From the NCBI RefSeq assembly GCF_000174355.1, contig NZ_ACIS01000007.1, positions 62,001 to 126,000 of the forward strand: a DNA stretch of 64,000 nucleotides, read 5' to 3'. Both the position numbers and the translations under genes were made by a program. Positions 10,860-19,952 of the stretch are shown one piece after another (position 1 is the first letter of the stretch; each line of letters begins with the position of its first letter). The notes under the pieces are model-generated. The model made no database searches. It saw only the letters and a list, made by a program, of their open reading frames with translations, and had not been told where the DNA came from. The stretch comes from Pseudogulbenkiania ferrooxidans 2002. GTDB lineage: Bacteria > Pseudomonadota > Gammaproteobacteria > Burkholderiales > Chromobacteriaceae.

Positions 10860-11438
10860 ATGCGTTATTCCCCCCTCCACAAGGCCGACGTCCGGCAGCG
10901 AATCATCCGTACGGCGTCCTACCGCTTCCGCTCCGAGGGCATGGACGCGGTCGGCATCGCCAACCTGATGGCTGACCTCGGTCTGACCCATGGCGGCTTC
11001 TACAGCCACTTCCGCGACAAGGAGGCGCTGGTCGCCGAAGCCTGCCGGCACGGCTTCGACGAGCTGCAGCAACGGCTCGCCGGGGTGCTGGACGCGGTAC
11101 CGCCCGAGCAGCGCCTGGCGGCGCTGGTGCAGCATTACCTGAGCCTGGCGCACCGCGACCGACCCGACGACGGCTGCGTGGCGGCGGCGCTGGGGGGCGA
11201 GATGGCGCGGCGCGACCAGCCGTCGCGGCAGGCCTTCACCGCGGGAATCGAGGCGCAACTGGCGCTGCTGCAGGAGTGCGTGCCGCCGGGCGAAAAAGGG
11301 AGCGCGCCGACGCCCTGCGTGGCGCTGGCGCTGATGGTGGGGGCGCTGCTGCTGTCGCGCGCGGTGAGCGATCCGGCGCTGTCGCAGCGCTTTCTGGAGG
11401 AGGCAACGCGGGCGTTGGCGCCGCCGGGTCAGGCATAG
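10860..11438 (+). CDS. TetR/AcrR-family transcriptional regulator
   Basis: A 192-residue protein. The N-terminal helix-turn-helix (about residues 10-56, including MADLGLTHGGFYSHFRDKEAL) is typical TetR_N, with a divergent C-terminal ligand domain. AAAGGA lies seven bases before the ATG. A perfect 24-bp palindrome directly upstream suggests autorepression and possibly control of the divergent MASE1-GGDEF gene. There is no adjacent efflux pump or enzyme gene to hint at its ligand. Its 3' end converges on the aminotransferase; a GC-rich hairpin without a T run lies between them (11437-11468). Confidence 0.9.
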   Translation: MRYSPLHKADVRQRIIRTASYRFRSEGMDAVGIANLMADLGLTHGGFYSHFRDKEALVAEACRHGFDELQQRLAGVLDAVPPEQRLAALVQHYLSLAHRDRPDDGCVAAALGGEMARRDQPSRQAFTAGIEAQLALLQECVPPGEKGSAPTPCVALALMVGALLLSRAVSDPALSQRFLEEATRALAPPGQA

Positions 11439-11475
11439 CCGGCGCGGCCGTGCGGCGCTGCGCCGGCCGCCGGGC

Positions 11476-12690
11476 TCAATGGCCCTTTTGCGGGATCAGG
11501 CCGTCGGCGCGGAACATGGTCTTGATGCCGCGTACCGCCTGGCGGATGCGCGCTTCGTTCTCGATCAGCGCGAAGCGCACGTAGTCGTCGCCGTAATCGC
11601 CGAAGCCGACGCCGGGCGACACCGACACCTTGGCCTTGTCGAGCAGCTGTTTGGCGAATTCCAGCGAGCCCAGCGCGCGGTAGGGCTCGGGGATGCGCGC
11701 CCAGATGTACATCGAGGCCTTGGGCAGGTCGACCTCCCAGCCCGCCTCGCACAGCCCCTTGTAGAGCACGTCGCGGCGCTTCTGGTAGGTGGCGGCGATG
11801 TCCTTGACGCACTGCTGGTCGCCTTCCAGCGCGGCGATGGCGGCGATCTGAAGCGGGGTGAAGGTGCCGTAGTCGTGGTAGCTCTTGATGCGCGCCAGCG
11901 CCGCCACCAAGTCCGGGTTGCCGACCATGAAGCCGATGCGCCAGCCCGCCATGTTGTAGCTCTTCGACAGCGTGAAGAACTCCACCGCGATGTCCTTGGC
12001 GCCCGGCACCTGCATGATCGACGGCGCCTTCCAGCCGTCGAACACGATGTCGGCGTAGGCCAGGTCGTGCACCACGAAGATGTCGTGCTTCTTCGCCAGC
12101 GCGATGACGCGCTCGAAGAAGTCGAGCTCGACGCACTGCGCGGTGGGGTTGGACGGGAAGCCGATCACGATCATCTTGGGCTTGGGGTAGCTGCCGCGGA
12201 TGGTGCGTTCCAGCTCGGCGAAGAAGTCGACGCCGGGGATCAGCGGCACCGAGCGGATGTCGGCCCCGGCGATTACCGCGCCGTAGATGTGGATCGGGTA
12301 GCTGGGGTCGGGCACCAGCACGGTGTCGCCGCGGTCGAGCGTGGCCAGCATCAGGTGCGCCAGGCCTTCCTTGGAGCCGATGGTGACGATGGCCTCGCTG
12401 TCCGGGTCGATCTCCACCTGGTAGCGCTCCTGGTACCAGTGCGCGATGGCGCGACGCAGGCGCGGGATACCCTTGGAGGCCGAATAACCATGCGTGTCGG
12501 GGCGCTGCGCGGCTTCGACCAGCTTGGCGACGATGTGCGGCGGGGTGGCGCCGTCGGGGTTGCCCATGCTCATGTCGATGATGTCCTCGCCACGGCGGCG
12601 GGCGGCCATCTTGCGTTCGGCAGTGATGTTGAAGACGTAGGGGGGGAGGCGGTCGATGCGCGCAAAGCGGCGCTTGCCCGATGCAGACAT
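11476..12690 (-). CDS. alaC: PLP-dependent aminotransferase, AlaC-type (glutamate-pyruvate transaminase)
   Basis: A 404-residue class I/II aminotransferase. Recognisable features are [16 protein letters not shown] at the N-terminus, PSNPTAQCV (substrate carboxylate region), [11 protein letters not shown] and the PLP lysine in [15 protein letters not shown]. The family (AlaC/YfdZ) makes alanine from pyruvate with glutamate, though LL-diaminopimelate-type or other specificity cannot be excluded. The ATG at 12690 has AAGGAA six bases upstream. Transcribed alone on the minus strand after the aldo/keto reductase terminator. Confidence 0.88.
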   Translation of the reverse strand: MSASGKRRFARIDRLPPYVFNITAERKMAARRRGEDIIDMSMGNPDGATPPHIVAKLVEAAQRPDTHGYSASKGIPRLRRAIAHWYQERYQVEIDPDSEAIVTIGSKEGLAHLMLATLDRGDTVLVPDPSYPIHIYGAVIAGADIRSVPLIPGVDFFAELERTIRGSYPKPKMIVIGFPSNPTAQCVELDFFERVIALAKKHDIFVVHDLAYADIVFDGWKAPSIMQVPGAKDIAVEFFTLSKSYNMAGWRIGFMVGNPDLVAALARIKSYHDYGTFTPLQIAAIAALEGDQQCVKDIAATYQKRRDVLYKGLCEAGWEVDLPKASMYIWARIPEPYRALGSLEFAKQLLDKAKVSVSPGVGFGDYGDDYVRFALIENEARIRQAVRGIKTMFRADGLIPQKGH

Positions 12691-12866
12691 GATTTTTCCT
12701 TGAACGTAAGCGCCCGGAACCGTCCGAGCGACGTCCTCCCGACACAGGAGGTGGATCGATACTAAGCGTCCGGCATGGCGGCGTCCAGCGGGGGTGCGCG
12801 GTACTGTGGCGCCGCTGCCGCAGCGGCGGGCCGGGTCCCGCGCACGGGGTGGCGGAAGGGCCGGGC

Positions 12867-12898
12867 AAAAAAACGGGACGACCAAGGCGATCGTCCCG
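12867..12898 (-). terminator. Rho-independent terminator after the gts/aldo-keto reductase operon
   Basis: On the minus strand, stem CGGGACGA / TCGTCCCG followed by seven T, about 25 bases after the aldo/keto reductase stop. Confidence 0.88.
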
Positions 12899-12920
12899 GG
12901 TGGAGCGAAGAACAGCGGGG

Positions 12921-13820
12921 TCAGGGTACGGCGTGGCCCTGCGCCGCTTCGAGCAGCGCGAACCAGTGCTGGCGTTCGAGCGGCAGCGCGGCGGCGCGCG
13001 CGGCGTCGTCGAGCGAGGCGAGCCGGCGCGAGCCGACGATGGGCAGCGGCCGCGCCGGGTGGCGCAGCAGCCAGGCCAGCGCCAGCGTGGCGGGCGTGAC
13101 GCCGAGCTGTTCGGCCAGGGTGGCGAGCGTCCGCTGCAGTACGGGGTTGGCCGAAGCGTCGAACAGCCGGCCGCCGGCCAGCGGCGACCAGATCATCGGC
13201 CGCACGCGGCGCTCCAGGCACTGGTCGAAGGTCCCGTCGAACAGCGGCGCCAGGTGCAATAGCGAGGCCTCGACCTGGTTGGTGACGAGCGGGGTGCGGC
13301 TGGCCAGCAGCGCGAACTGGCTCGGGCTGAAGTTGGAGACGCCGAAGTGGCGCACCTTGCCGGCAGCCTTCAGCGCGGCGAAGGCCTCCGCCACCTCGTC
13401 CGGGTCCATCAGCGGGTCCGGGCGGTGGATCAGCAGCAGGTCGAGGTAGTCCGTGCCCAGCTGGCGCAGCGAGTTGTCGACCGAGGCCAGGATGTGGGCG
13501 CGGCCGGTGTCGTAGTGCTTCACCGTCCAGCCACGCGCCGCGTCCTCCGGCTTGATGCCGCATTTCGTCACCAGCTGGATCTCGCCGCGCCTCGCCGGAT
13601 TGGCCTTGAGCCAGCGCCCGAACAGTGCCTCGCAGGTGAAGCCGCCGTAGAGGTCGGCGTGGTCGAAGGTGGTGAGGCCCTGCGCGATGGCGTGCTCGAT
13701 CCACGCCGCCAGCGCGGCGTCGTCGAAGTCCCACGCGTCGAGCCGCCACGCCCCGACCGCCAGCGCCGACAGCTGCGGGCCGTGTTCGGCCAACGTTGTG
13801 GTGCCGACCGCCGCGCTCAT
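12921..13820 (-). CDS. Aldo/keto reductase (YdhF-like)
   Basis: A 299-residue (beta/alpha)8 NADPH-dependent oxidoreductase. Catalytic tetrad elements are visible: Asp and Tyr in [11 protein letters not shown], Lys in LVTKCGIK and His in [10 protein letters not shown]; the C-terminal LPIVGSRR binds the NADP phosphate. The spelling is closest to the E. coli YdhF group, whose substrate is unknown. Its ATG overlaps the stop of the ABC ATPase gene (ATGA), so it belongs to the sugar transport operon and may act on the imported sugar or a carbonyl by-product. Confidence 0.9.
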   Translation of the reverse strand: MSAAVGTTTLAEHGPQLSALAVGAWRLDAWDFDDAALAAWIEHAIAQGLTTFDHADLYGGFTCEALFGRWLKANPARRGEIQLVTKCGIKPEDAARGWTVKHYDTGRAHILASVDNSLRQLGTDYLDLLLIHRPDPLMDPDEVAEAFAALKAAGKVRHFGVSNFSPSQFALLASRTPLVTNQVEASLLHLAPLFDGTFDQCLERRVRPMIWSPLAGGRLFDASANPVLQRTLATLAEQLGVTPATLALAWLLRHPARPLPIVGSRRLASLDDAARAAALPLERQHWFALLEAAQGHAVP

Positions 13821-14926
13821 GCGATGCGCACCTCGGTTTTGGGGTCGAACAACACCGCCTTGGAGACGTCGAACACCAGTTGCATGGCGTCGCCCGGGCG
13901 CTTGGCCTCGGTGGGGTGGGCGCGGCAGCACACCTTGGTGTCGTTGAGCGTGACGAAGATCAGCGTGTCCGGGCCGGTGGGCTCGATCACCTTGACGTGG
14001 CAATCCATCTGCGGCAGCCCCTCGCGGTGCGCGGTGCGCGCGTCGGTGATCTGTTCCGGGCGGATGCCGAAGATCACCTCCTTGCCGATCCAGGCCGAGA
14101 GCTTGGCGCGGTCGTGCGGCAGCGGCAGCACCACGCAGCCGTGGTCGTCGCACACCTTGACGCCGAGCCCGCCGGGCGCTTCCACCACGGTGGCCGGGAT
14201 GAAGTTCATCGACGGCGAGCCGATGAAGCCGGCGACGAACAGGTTGGCCGGGTTGTCGTAGATCTCCTGCGGGCTGCCGAACTGCTGCACGATGCCGTCC
14301 TTCATTACCGCGATGCGGTCGCCCAGCGTCATCGCCTCGATCTGGTCATGGGTGACGTAGACGATGGTCGACTTCAGGCGCTGGTGCATCAGCTTGATCT
14401 CGGTGCGCATCTCCACGCGCAGCTTGGCGTCGAGGTTGGAGAGCGGCTCGTCGAACAGGAAGATCGATGGGTTGCGCGCCAGGGCCCGGCCCATCGCCAC
14501 GCGCTGGCGCTGGCCGCCGGAGAGCTGCGAGGGCTTGCGGTCGAGCAGGTGGGTGATCTGCAGCATCTCGGCCACGCGGTTCACCGTGGCGTCGATCTCG
14601 GCCTTGGGCTGCTTGCGAATCTCCAGCCCGAACGAGATGTTCTGGCGCACGCTCATCGAGGGGTAGAGCGCGTAGCTCTGGAACACCATGGCGATGTCGC
14701 GGTCCTTGGGCGAGAGGTCGTTGACGCGGCGCGCACCGATGCGGATGTCGCCCGAGCTGATGTCGTCCAGCCCGGCGATCATGTTGAGCAGGGTGGACTT
14801 GCCGCAGCCGGAGGGGCCGACCAGGATCAGGAACTGGCCGTCGTCGATGGCGATGTCGATGCCCTTGAGCACGTCGGTGCCGTTGTTGTAGGTCTTGCAA
14901 ACGTTGTCGATGGAGAGCGAGGCCAT
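13817..14926 (-). CDS. gtsD: Sugar ABC transporter ATP-binding protein (MalK/UgpC/GtsD type)
   Basis: A 369-residue CUT1-type ATPase. Walker [11 protein letters not shown]-loop VFQSYALYP, signature [15 protein letters not shown], Walker [13 protein letters not shown] and H-loop VYVTHD are all intact, followed by a C-terminal regulatory TOBE/MalK domain from about residue 240. It energises the two permeases encoded just upstream on the same strand. Glucose specificity is inferred from the neighbouring Entner-Doudoroff genes and the binding protein; the ATPase itself would fit several sugars. Confidence 0.93.
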   Translation of the reverse strand: MASLSIDNVCKTYNNGTDVLKGIDIAIDDGQFLILVGPSGCGKSTLLNMIAGLDDISSGDIRIGARRVNDLSPKDRDIAMVFQSYALYPSMSVRQNISFGLEIRKQPKAEIDATVNRVAEMLQITHLLDRKPSQLSGGQRQRVAMGRALARNPSIFLFDEPLSNLDAKLRVEMRTEIKLMHQRLKSTIVYVTHDQIEAMTLGDRIAVMKDGIVQQFGSPQEIYDNPANLFVAGFIGSPSMNFIPATVVEAPGGLGVKVCDDHGCVVLPLPHDRAKLSAWIGKEVIFGIRPEQITDARTAHREGLPQMDCHVKVIEPTGPDTLIFVTLNDTKVCCRAHPTEAKRPGDAMQLVFDVSKAVLFDPKTEVRIA

Positions 14927-14930
14927 TGTC

Positions 14931-15788
14931 TTAACCTTTCACGGCGCCGGCCGTCAGTCCGCGCACGAAGTAGCGGCCGGCGACCATGTAAACGAACAGG
15001 GTGGGCAGGGCGGCGATGATGGCGGAAGCCATGTCGACGTTGTATTCCTTGACCCCGGTGGAGGTGTTGACCAGATTGTTCAGCGCCACCGTGATGGGCT
15101 GCGCTTCGCCGGCGGCGAACACCACGCCGAACAGGAAGTCGTTCCAGATCTGGGTGAACTGCCAGATGACGCAGACCACGAAGATCGGCCCGGACACCGG
15201 CAGCAGGATGCGGAAGAAGATGGTCCAGAAGCCGGCGCCGTCGATGCGGCCCGCCTTAACCAACTCGTCCGGCACCGTGACGTAGAAGTTGCGGAAGAAC
15301 AGCGTGGTGAAGGCGGTGCCGTAGATCACGTGCACCAGCACCAGGCCGGCGGTGGTGTTGGCGAGGCCGAGCCAGCCCAAGAGCTGCGCCATCGGCAGCA
15401 GCACCACCTGGAACGGGATGAAGCAGCCCACCAGCAACAGCGTGAACAGCGCGTCGGAGCCCTTGAAGCGCCACATCGAGACGACGTAGCCGTTGACCGC
15501 GCCGATCATGGTCGAGATCAGCACCGCCGGCACGGTCATCTTCACCGAGTTCCAGAAGAAGCCCTTCATGCCGCCGCATTCGATGCCGGTGCAGGCGGAG
15601 GCCCAGGCCTTGGCCCAGGCGCCGCCGTCCCAGGCGTGCGGCAGCGACAAGAGGTTGCCCTGACGGATGTCGTCCAGCGTCTTGAACGAGGTGGTGAGCA
15701 TCACGTAGAGCGGCAGCAGGTAATAGAGCGCCACCAGCGCCAGCGCGGCGTAGACCAGCAGCCGGCCGATTGAGAGCTTGTTAGCCAC
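14931..15788 (-). CDS. gtsC: Sugar ABC transporter permease 2 (MalG/GtsC type)
   Basis: An inner-membrane permease of about 285 residues with six predicted helices and the EAA-loop (ELVKAGRIDGAGFWTIFFRILLP) that docks on the ATPase. I chose the GTG at 15788 (VANKLSIGRLL) because AGGAG lies eight bases before it; a TTG at 15809 would add seven residues. The start overlaps the end of the upstream permease gene, and the ATPase gene follows after four bases. Confidence 0.9.
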   Translation of the reverse strand: MANKLSIGRLLVYAALALVALYYLLPLYVMLTTSFKTLDDIRQGNLLSLPHAWDGGAWAKAWASACTGIECGGMKGFFWNSVKMTVPAVLISTMIGAVNGYVVSMWRFKGSDALFTLLLVGCFIPFQVVLLPMAQLLGWLGLANTTAGLVLVHVIYGTAFTTLFFRNFYVTVPDELVKAGRIDGAGFWTIFFRILLPVSGPIFVVCVIWQFTQIWNDFLFGVVFAAGEAQPITVALNNLVNTSTGVKEYNVDMASAIIAALPTLFVYMVAGRYFVRGLTAGAVKG

Positions 15789-16722
15789 GTTTCGCACTCC
15801 TCGTTTCAAGGTACATCAGCGGCACCAGCACCGCCACGATGGTCATCAGCATCATCATCGCCGAGGCCGCGCCGAGGCCGAGCTGGCCGCGCGTGAAGGC
15901 GAACTGGTACATGAAGATGGCCGGCACGTCGGACGAGGTGCCCGGGCCGCCGCCGGTGAGCGCCATCACCAGGTCGAAGCTCTTGATGGCGATGTGCGAC
16001 AGGATCAGCAGCACGCTGAAGAACACCGGGCGCAGCGACGGGATCACGATGCGGCGGTAGATGGTGGGGAGGCTTGCGCCGTCCACCTGCGCCGCCTTGA
16101 TGATGGAGTCGTCCACGCCGCGCAGGCCGGCGAGGAACAGCGCCATGACGAAGCCGGACGACTGCCACACCCCGGCGATCACCACGGTGTAGATGGCGCG
16201 GTCCGGGTCGACCAGCCAGTCGAAGGTGAAGTTGGCGAAGCCCCAGTCGTTGAGCACCTTCTGCAGCCCCATGTCGGGGTTGAGCATCCATTTCCAGGCG
16301 GTGCCGGTGACGATGAAGGACAGCGCCATCGGGTAAAGGTAGATGGCGCGCAGCGCGCCTTCGGCACGGATTTTCTGGTCGAGCAGCACCGCCAGCAGCA
16401 GGCCCACCACCAGCGTGCACAGGATGAACAGGCCGCCGAACACGCCGAGGTTGGCAACGGCGGTCCACCAGCGTTCGTTGTCGAACAGCGCCAGGTACTG
16501 GGTCAGGCCGGCCCAGTCGTAGCGCGGCAGCAGGCGCGATTCGGTGAAGGAGAGCCAGGCGGTCCAGGCGATGAAGCCGTAGACGAACACCAGGCTCATG
16601 ATGATCGTCGGGCTCAGCACCAGCCGGGGCAGCCAGCGGTCGGCCAGGCGCTGACGACTGGCGGCCGCGGGCGCGGCGTCGGCCAGGGCACGGACTCCGG
16701 CCGGAGACGAAGAATGGGACAT
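15781..16722 (-). CDS. gtsB: Sugar ABC transporter permease 1 (MalF/GtsB type)
   Basis: A 313-residue inner-membrane permease with about six helices and the conserved EAA-type loop (DSIIKAAQVDGASLPTIYRRIVIPSLRP). It pairs with the second permease to form the channel of a CUT1 sugar importer. It is preceded by about 200 bases holding a palindromic repeat, so transcription from the binding protein gene must read through that element or restart. Confidence 0.92.
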   Translation of the reverse strand: MSHSSSPAGVRALADAAPAAASRQRLADRWLPRLVLSPTIIMSLVFVYGFIAWTAWLSFTESRLLPRYDWAGLTQYLALFDNERWWTAVANLGVFGGLFILCTLVVGLLLAVLLDQKIRAEGALRAIYLYPMALSFIVTGTAWKWMLNPDMGLQKVLNDWGFANFTFDWLVDPDRAIYTVVIAGVWQSSGFVMALFLAGLRGVDDSIIKAAQVDGASLPTIYRRIVIPSLRPVFFSVLLILSHIAIKSFDLVMALTGGGPGTSSDVPAIFMYQFAFTRGQLGLGAASAMMMLMTIVAVLVPLMYLETRSAKRG

Positions 16723-16840
16723 GGGAATTCCTTAGCGTAGCGAGAGCGGGGAACACGGCGGGGAGGGGCTCCCCGCTTCCGTCATCGGCTGAGAGGCTTT
16801 CAGCAGGCGGGCGAGCCAGAGCAGGTTGAGTGCCGCCGCC

Positions 16841-16886
16841 GCACAGGAACCGGAATGGACATGAGGTCCATGAGGATTCCGAGCAG
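16841..16886. repeat. Palindromic repeat, family 1, copy B (core only)
   Basis: Forty-six bases nearly identical to the cores of the copies at 7711-7747 and 31591-31637: GCACAGGAACCGGAATGGAC, then ATGAG, then GTCCATGAGGATTCCGAGC. The centre folds as ATGGAC / GTCCAT. It lies between the sugar-binding protein gene and the first permease gene, where it could lower expression of the membrane genes relative to the binding protein. Confidence 0.65.
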
Positions 16887-16930
16887 CGCCGGCGCTCAAG
16901 ATGCAAAGGCGCAGCCGCCTGATGCCGCTC

Positions 16931-18175
16931 TTACTTGACCTTGCCGGCCTTGGCCAGTCGTTCGGCGGCAGCCTTGGGCGTCATGCTGGAGTTCATGAAC
17001 TGCGAGATGACGTCCACCATGGCGCCTTCGGTGGCCGACGGCATCGCCATCTTGTGCGCGAAGCTCGGCACCAGCGCGCCGCTCTTGGAGGCGGTGGTCA
17101 GGTCGGCCTTGGATTTCTTGGCGCAGTCGTCGAACTTGTCCATCGGCGTGTCGAGTCGCGCCGGGATCGAGCCCTTGTTGAGGTTGAAGGTTTCCTGGAA
17201 CGCCGGGCTCATCACCGTGGCGGCGAGGTCGGCCTGCGCCTTGACCGAGGCCGGGTCCTTCTGCTGGAACATCGCCAGGCTGTCGATGTTGAAGGTGAAC
17301 ATGCCGGCGGTGCCCGGGGCGTCGACGCACAGGTAGTCCTTGCCCGGCTGCTTGCTGGCGGCGGTGAATTCACCCTTGGCCCAGTCGCCCATGAACTGCA
17401 TGCCGGCCTTGCCGGTGATGACCATGTTGGTGGCCAGGTTCCAGTCGCGGCCGGCCGCGCCCTTGTCGATGTAGCCCTTCACGCGCTGCAGGGTCTCGAA
17501 CACCTTGACCGTGGTCGGGCCGGCCAGCGTGGCCTGGTCGAGCTGGACGAAGGCCTTCTTGTAATAGCCGGCGCCGCCGACGCCGAGCGCGACGGATTCA
17601 AACAGGGTGGCGTCCTGCCACGGCTGGCCGCCGTGGGCGATCGGCTGGATGCCGGCCTTCTGCAGCTTGTCGGCGGCGGCGAAGAATTCCGGCCAGGTCT
17701 TGGGCACGGTGGCGCCGGCCTTCTTGAACGCTTCCGGGTTGACCCACAGCCAGTTGACGCGGTGCACGTTGACCGGGGCGGCGACGTACTGGCCCTTGTA
17801 CTTCATGACCTGGCTCACCACCGGCGGCAGCAGCTTGTCCCAGTTGCCGGCCTTGGCCACCGGGTCGATGTTGGCGAGCACGCCTTCGGCGCCCCATTCC
17901 TGGATCGCCGGGCCCTTGATCTGGGCGGCGGTGGGCGGGTTGCCGGAGACCACGCGCGTCTTCAGCGCGGTCATGGCGTTGTCGCCGCCGCCGCCAGCCA
18001 CGGCGAAGTCGCGCCAGGTATGGCCCTTGGCGGTCATCATCTTCTTCAGTTCGAGAGCCGACTTGGCTTCGCCGCCGGAGGTCCACCAGTGCAGCACTTC
18101 GACGTTGCCGGCCATCACGGTGGCGGGCAGCAGGCTGGCGGCCAGCAGGGCCGCGCTCAGGCGCTTCAGTTTCAT
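16931..18175 (-). CDS. gtsA: Periplasmic glucose/mannose-type binding protein of ABC transporter (GtsA type)
   Basis: A 414-residue extracellular solute-binding protein family 1 member. Residues 1-22 form a signal peptide (LLAASLLPATVMA|G); VEVLHWWTSGGEAKS at the mature N-terminus and WLWVNPEAFKKAG are typical of glucose/mannose binding proteins of Thermus and Pseudomonas. It delivers sugar to the permeases downstream. It is the first gene of gtsABCD, has its own promoter region and follows the two-component genes on the same strand, an arrangement resembling glucose uptake loci of pseudomonads. Confidence 0.92.
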   Translation of the reverse strand: MKLKRLSAALLAASLLPATVMAGNVEVLHWWTSGGEAKSALELKKMMTAKGHTWRDFAVAGGGGDNAMTALKTRVVSGNPPTAAQIKGPAIQEWGAEGVLANIDPVAKAGNWDKLLPPVVSQVMKYKGQYVAAPVNVHRVNWLWVNPEAFKKAGATVPKTWPEFFAAADKLQKAGIQPIAHGGQPWQDATLFESVALGVGGAGYYKKAFVQLDQATLAGPTTVKVFETLQRVKGYIDKGAAGRDWNLATNMVITGKAGMQFMGDWAKGEFTAASKQPGKDYLCVDAPGTAGMFTFNIDSLAMFQQKDPASVKAQADLAATVMSPAFQETFNLNKGSIPARLDTPMDKFDDCAKKSKADLTTASKSGALVPSFAHKMAMPSATEGAMVDVISQFMNSSMTPKAAAERLAKAGKVK

Positions 18176-18482
18176 GCTCTATCTCCTCGGTATTGTTGTC
18201 AGTCCGTCGCGTGGCGTGTGGGGCGGCCTGCCGTGACGGCTTGCGAAAACTATAGCGAGTTGCTGTAAGTTTTGCGTAAGTTTTGCGTCTAGATGGCGTA
18301 AGAACTTGAACGGTTTTGGGTGCAATGCAGCATGAATAAACGGCGAAGCCGGCCGATGCTGGGGGATACGGATGATGCGATGCAGCACGAGGGGGCGCCG
18401 TAGTGTACCAACTACACGACGGCCGGCCCGGGCACGGGCCGGCGCCGTGCCGGCAAAGCAGCATCGGGACGGAGAACAGGGG
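18176..18482. other. Intergenic region between sensor kinase gene and gtsA
   Basis: About 300 gene-free bases. Near the kinase end is a strong GC hairpin (GCCGGCCCG 18422-18430 with CGGGCCGGC 18435-18443) without a T run, possibly an attenuator or weak terminator, and a GTAGT/ACTAC inverted repeat at 18401-18416. Near gtsA are two tandem 11-bp repeats and a -10 box (separate entry). Confidence 0.6.
18249..18286 (-). promoter_or_regulatory. gts promoter with tandem 11-bp direct repeats
   Basis: GTAAGTTTTGC occurs twice in tandem (18265-18275 and 18276-18286). On the minus strand this reads GCAAAACTTAC twice, and a TATAGT -10 box lies at 18249-18254, about 75 bases before the gtsA ATG. The repeats overlap where a -35 should be, and the actual hexamer there (ACGCAA) is poor. 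Repeats spaced 11 bp are the usual binding pattern of OmpR-family response regulators, one of which is encoded just upstream. Confidence 0.55.
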
Positions 18483-19919
18483 TCAGCGGGCGGGGCCGGG
18501 GGGCCCGCTCAGGGCAAAGCGCAACGACACGGTGAGACCATGCGGCGGGTGCTCGGACAGCGTGACCGTGGTGCGGTGGCGCCGCGCGATCTCCTGCACG
18601 ATGGCGAGCCCGAGGCCGCAGCCCTTGCCCTTGCCCTCGGCGCTGCCGCGGTAGAAGCGCTCGAACACGCGCTCGCGCTCCGCGGGCGGGATGCCGGGAC
18701 CGCTGTCGCTGACGCGCAGCCACACCTCGCCCGGCCCCGGCTGCAGCGCGACGGTGACCTCGCCGCCGGCTGGGGTGTACTGGATGGCGTTGTCGAGCAG
18801 GTTGGCCACGAGTTCGCGCAGCAGGCCGGCGTGGCCATCGATGGTCAGCGGCGCGGCGCCGCCCTCCACCCCGAGGTCGATGTCGCGCGCCAGCGCGCGC
18901 GGCACCGCCTCGGCGCTCACCTCGCGCACCAGCTGCGCCAGGTCGAGCGGCGCCAGCTGCAGCCCGGCCTCGGGCTCGGCGCGCGCCAGCGCCAGCAGCT
19001 GGTTGACCAGGCGGATGGAGCGCTCGACGCTGGTGTGCACCTGCTCCAGCTGGCGGCAGGCGCGCGCCACGTCCGGCTGCGCCTGGCGCAGTTCGTCCTG
19101 CGCCAGCTCGCTTTGCGACTTGAGCCCCGCCAGCGGGGTGCGCAGCTGGTGCGCGGCGTCGGCGATGAAGCGGCGCTGCTGCGCCACCTGGCCGTGCACC
19201 TCGGCCAGCAGGGTGTTGATGGCGGTGGCCAGGGCGCGCACCTCGGACGGGGCGTTTTCCGCCTCGATCGGCGCCAGGTCGCGCGCCGAGCGGTGTTCCA
19301 CGCTGCGGCGCAGGTTCCTGAGCGGCGACAGGCCGCGGCTGATGCCGGCCCAGACCAGCACGCTGGTGAGCAGCATCAGGCCCAACAGCGGCAGCCCCAT
19401 GTCGAACAGGATCTTGTGCGCCAGCTCGGCGCTCAGCGCGCGGCTCTTGGCCACCTGCACCAGCATCAGCTGCGGCTGGTCCGGGGTGCCGGCGTTGAGG
19501 TAGAGCGCCGCCACGCGCACCTCGAGCTTGTTCCCCTGTTTCGCCATGGCGGCGTTGTAGAAGTAGCTGGCGCCGGCCCGCACCGGCAGCCCGGCGGGCG
19601 GGCGCGGCATGGCCGGGTCGCCCAGCAGGAAGGCCTCCGGCGGCGAGCTGACCATGTAGTAGACGCGGTCGTTGGGGTCTTCCTCGAGGATTTCGCGCGC
19701 CGCCTGCGGGAAGTCGACGTAGAAGCCGTTGCCGAACGGCTTGACCTGGCGCGCCAGCGCGCGCGAGGACTTGGCCAGGCTGCGGTCGATCACCTCGTTG
19801 CTGTAGCCCAGCGCCATGGCGTACGCGAGGTAGGCGGCGGCGAGCCACAGCACCAGCTGCGGCAGCAGCAGCCACAGCAGCAGCTGGCGGCGCAGCGACA
19901 ACTGGCGGGGAGGGGACAT
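18483..19919 (-). CDS. Two-component sensor histidine kinase (TctE/QseC-like)
   Basis: A 478-residue inner-membrane kinase. TM1 (about residues 12-35) and TM2 (about 167-190) flank a periplasmic sensor region of the 2CSK_N type, followed by HAMP, the H-box ADAAHQLRTPLAGL (His near residue 258), the N-box ANLLDNAIQYTP and G-boxes DSGPGIPP and GCGLGLAIV. I chose the ATG at 19919 because AGGAG lies six bases upstream; a TTG at 19949 would begin inside an intergenic repeat word. It pairs with the response regulator upstream and probably senses a carboxylate or sugar in the periplasm; the ligand is unknown. Confidence 0.92.
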   Translation of the reverse strand: MSPPRQLSLRRQLLLWLLLPQLVLWLAAAYLAYAMALGYSNEVIDRSLAKSSRALARQVKPFGNGFYVDFPQAAREILEEDPNDRVYYMVSSPPEAFLLGDPAMPRPPAGLPVRAGASYFYNAAMAKQGNKLEVRVAALYLNAGTPDQPQLMLVQVAKSRALSAELAHKILFDMGLPLLGLMLLTSVLVWAGISRGLSPLRNLRRSVEHRSARDLAPIEAENAPSEVRALATAINTLLAEVHGQVAQQRRFIADAAHQLRTPLAGLKSQSELAQDELRQAQPDVARACRQLEQVHTSVERSIRLVNQLLALARAEPEAGLQLAPLDLAQLVREVSAEAVPRALARDIDLGVEGGAAPLTIDGHAGLLRELVANLLDNAIQYTPAGGEVTVALQPGPGEVWLRVSDSGPGIPPAERERVFERFYRGSAEGKGKGCGLGLAIVQEIARRHRTTVTLSEHPPHGLTVSLRFALSGPPGPAR

Positions 19920-19940
19920 CGGGGCTCCTTGTCGTCGGGC

Positions 19941-19950
19941 TTCGGCCAAC
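19941..19950 (-). repeat. GTTGGCCGAA word, intergenic copy
   Basis: Minus-strand copy, extended as AGGTTGGCCGAAG, placed in the 33-base gap between the response regulator stop and the kinase ATG. Confidence 0.6.
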
Positions 19951-19952
19951 CT

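Noticed and set aside
18401-18416. GTAGT/ACTAC inverted repeat near the kinase gene end as a HexR operator
   Set aside because: The spacer between half sites is six bases rather than three, and it lies over 200 bases from the gtsA start; kept only as a note.
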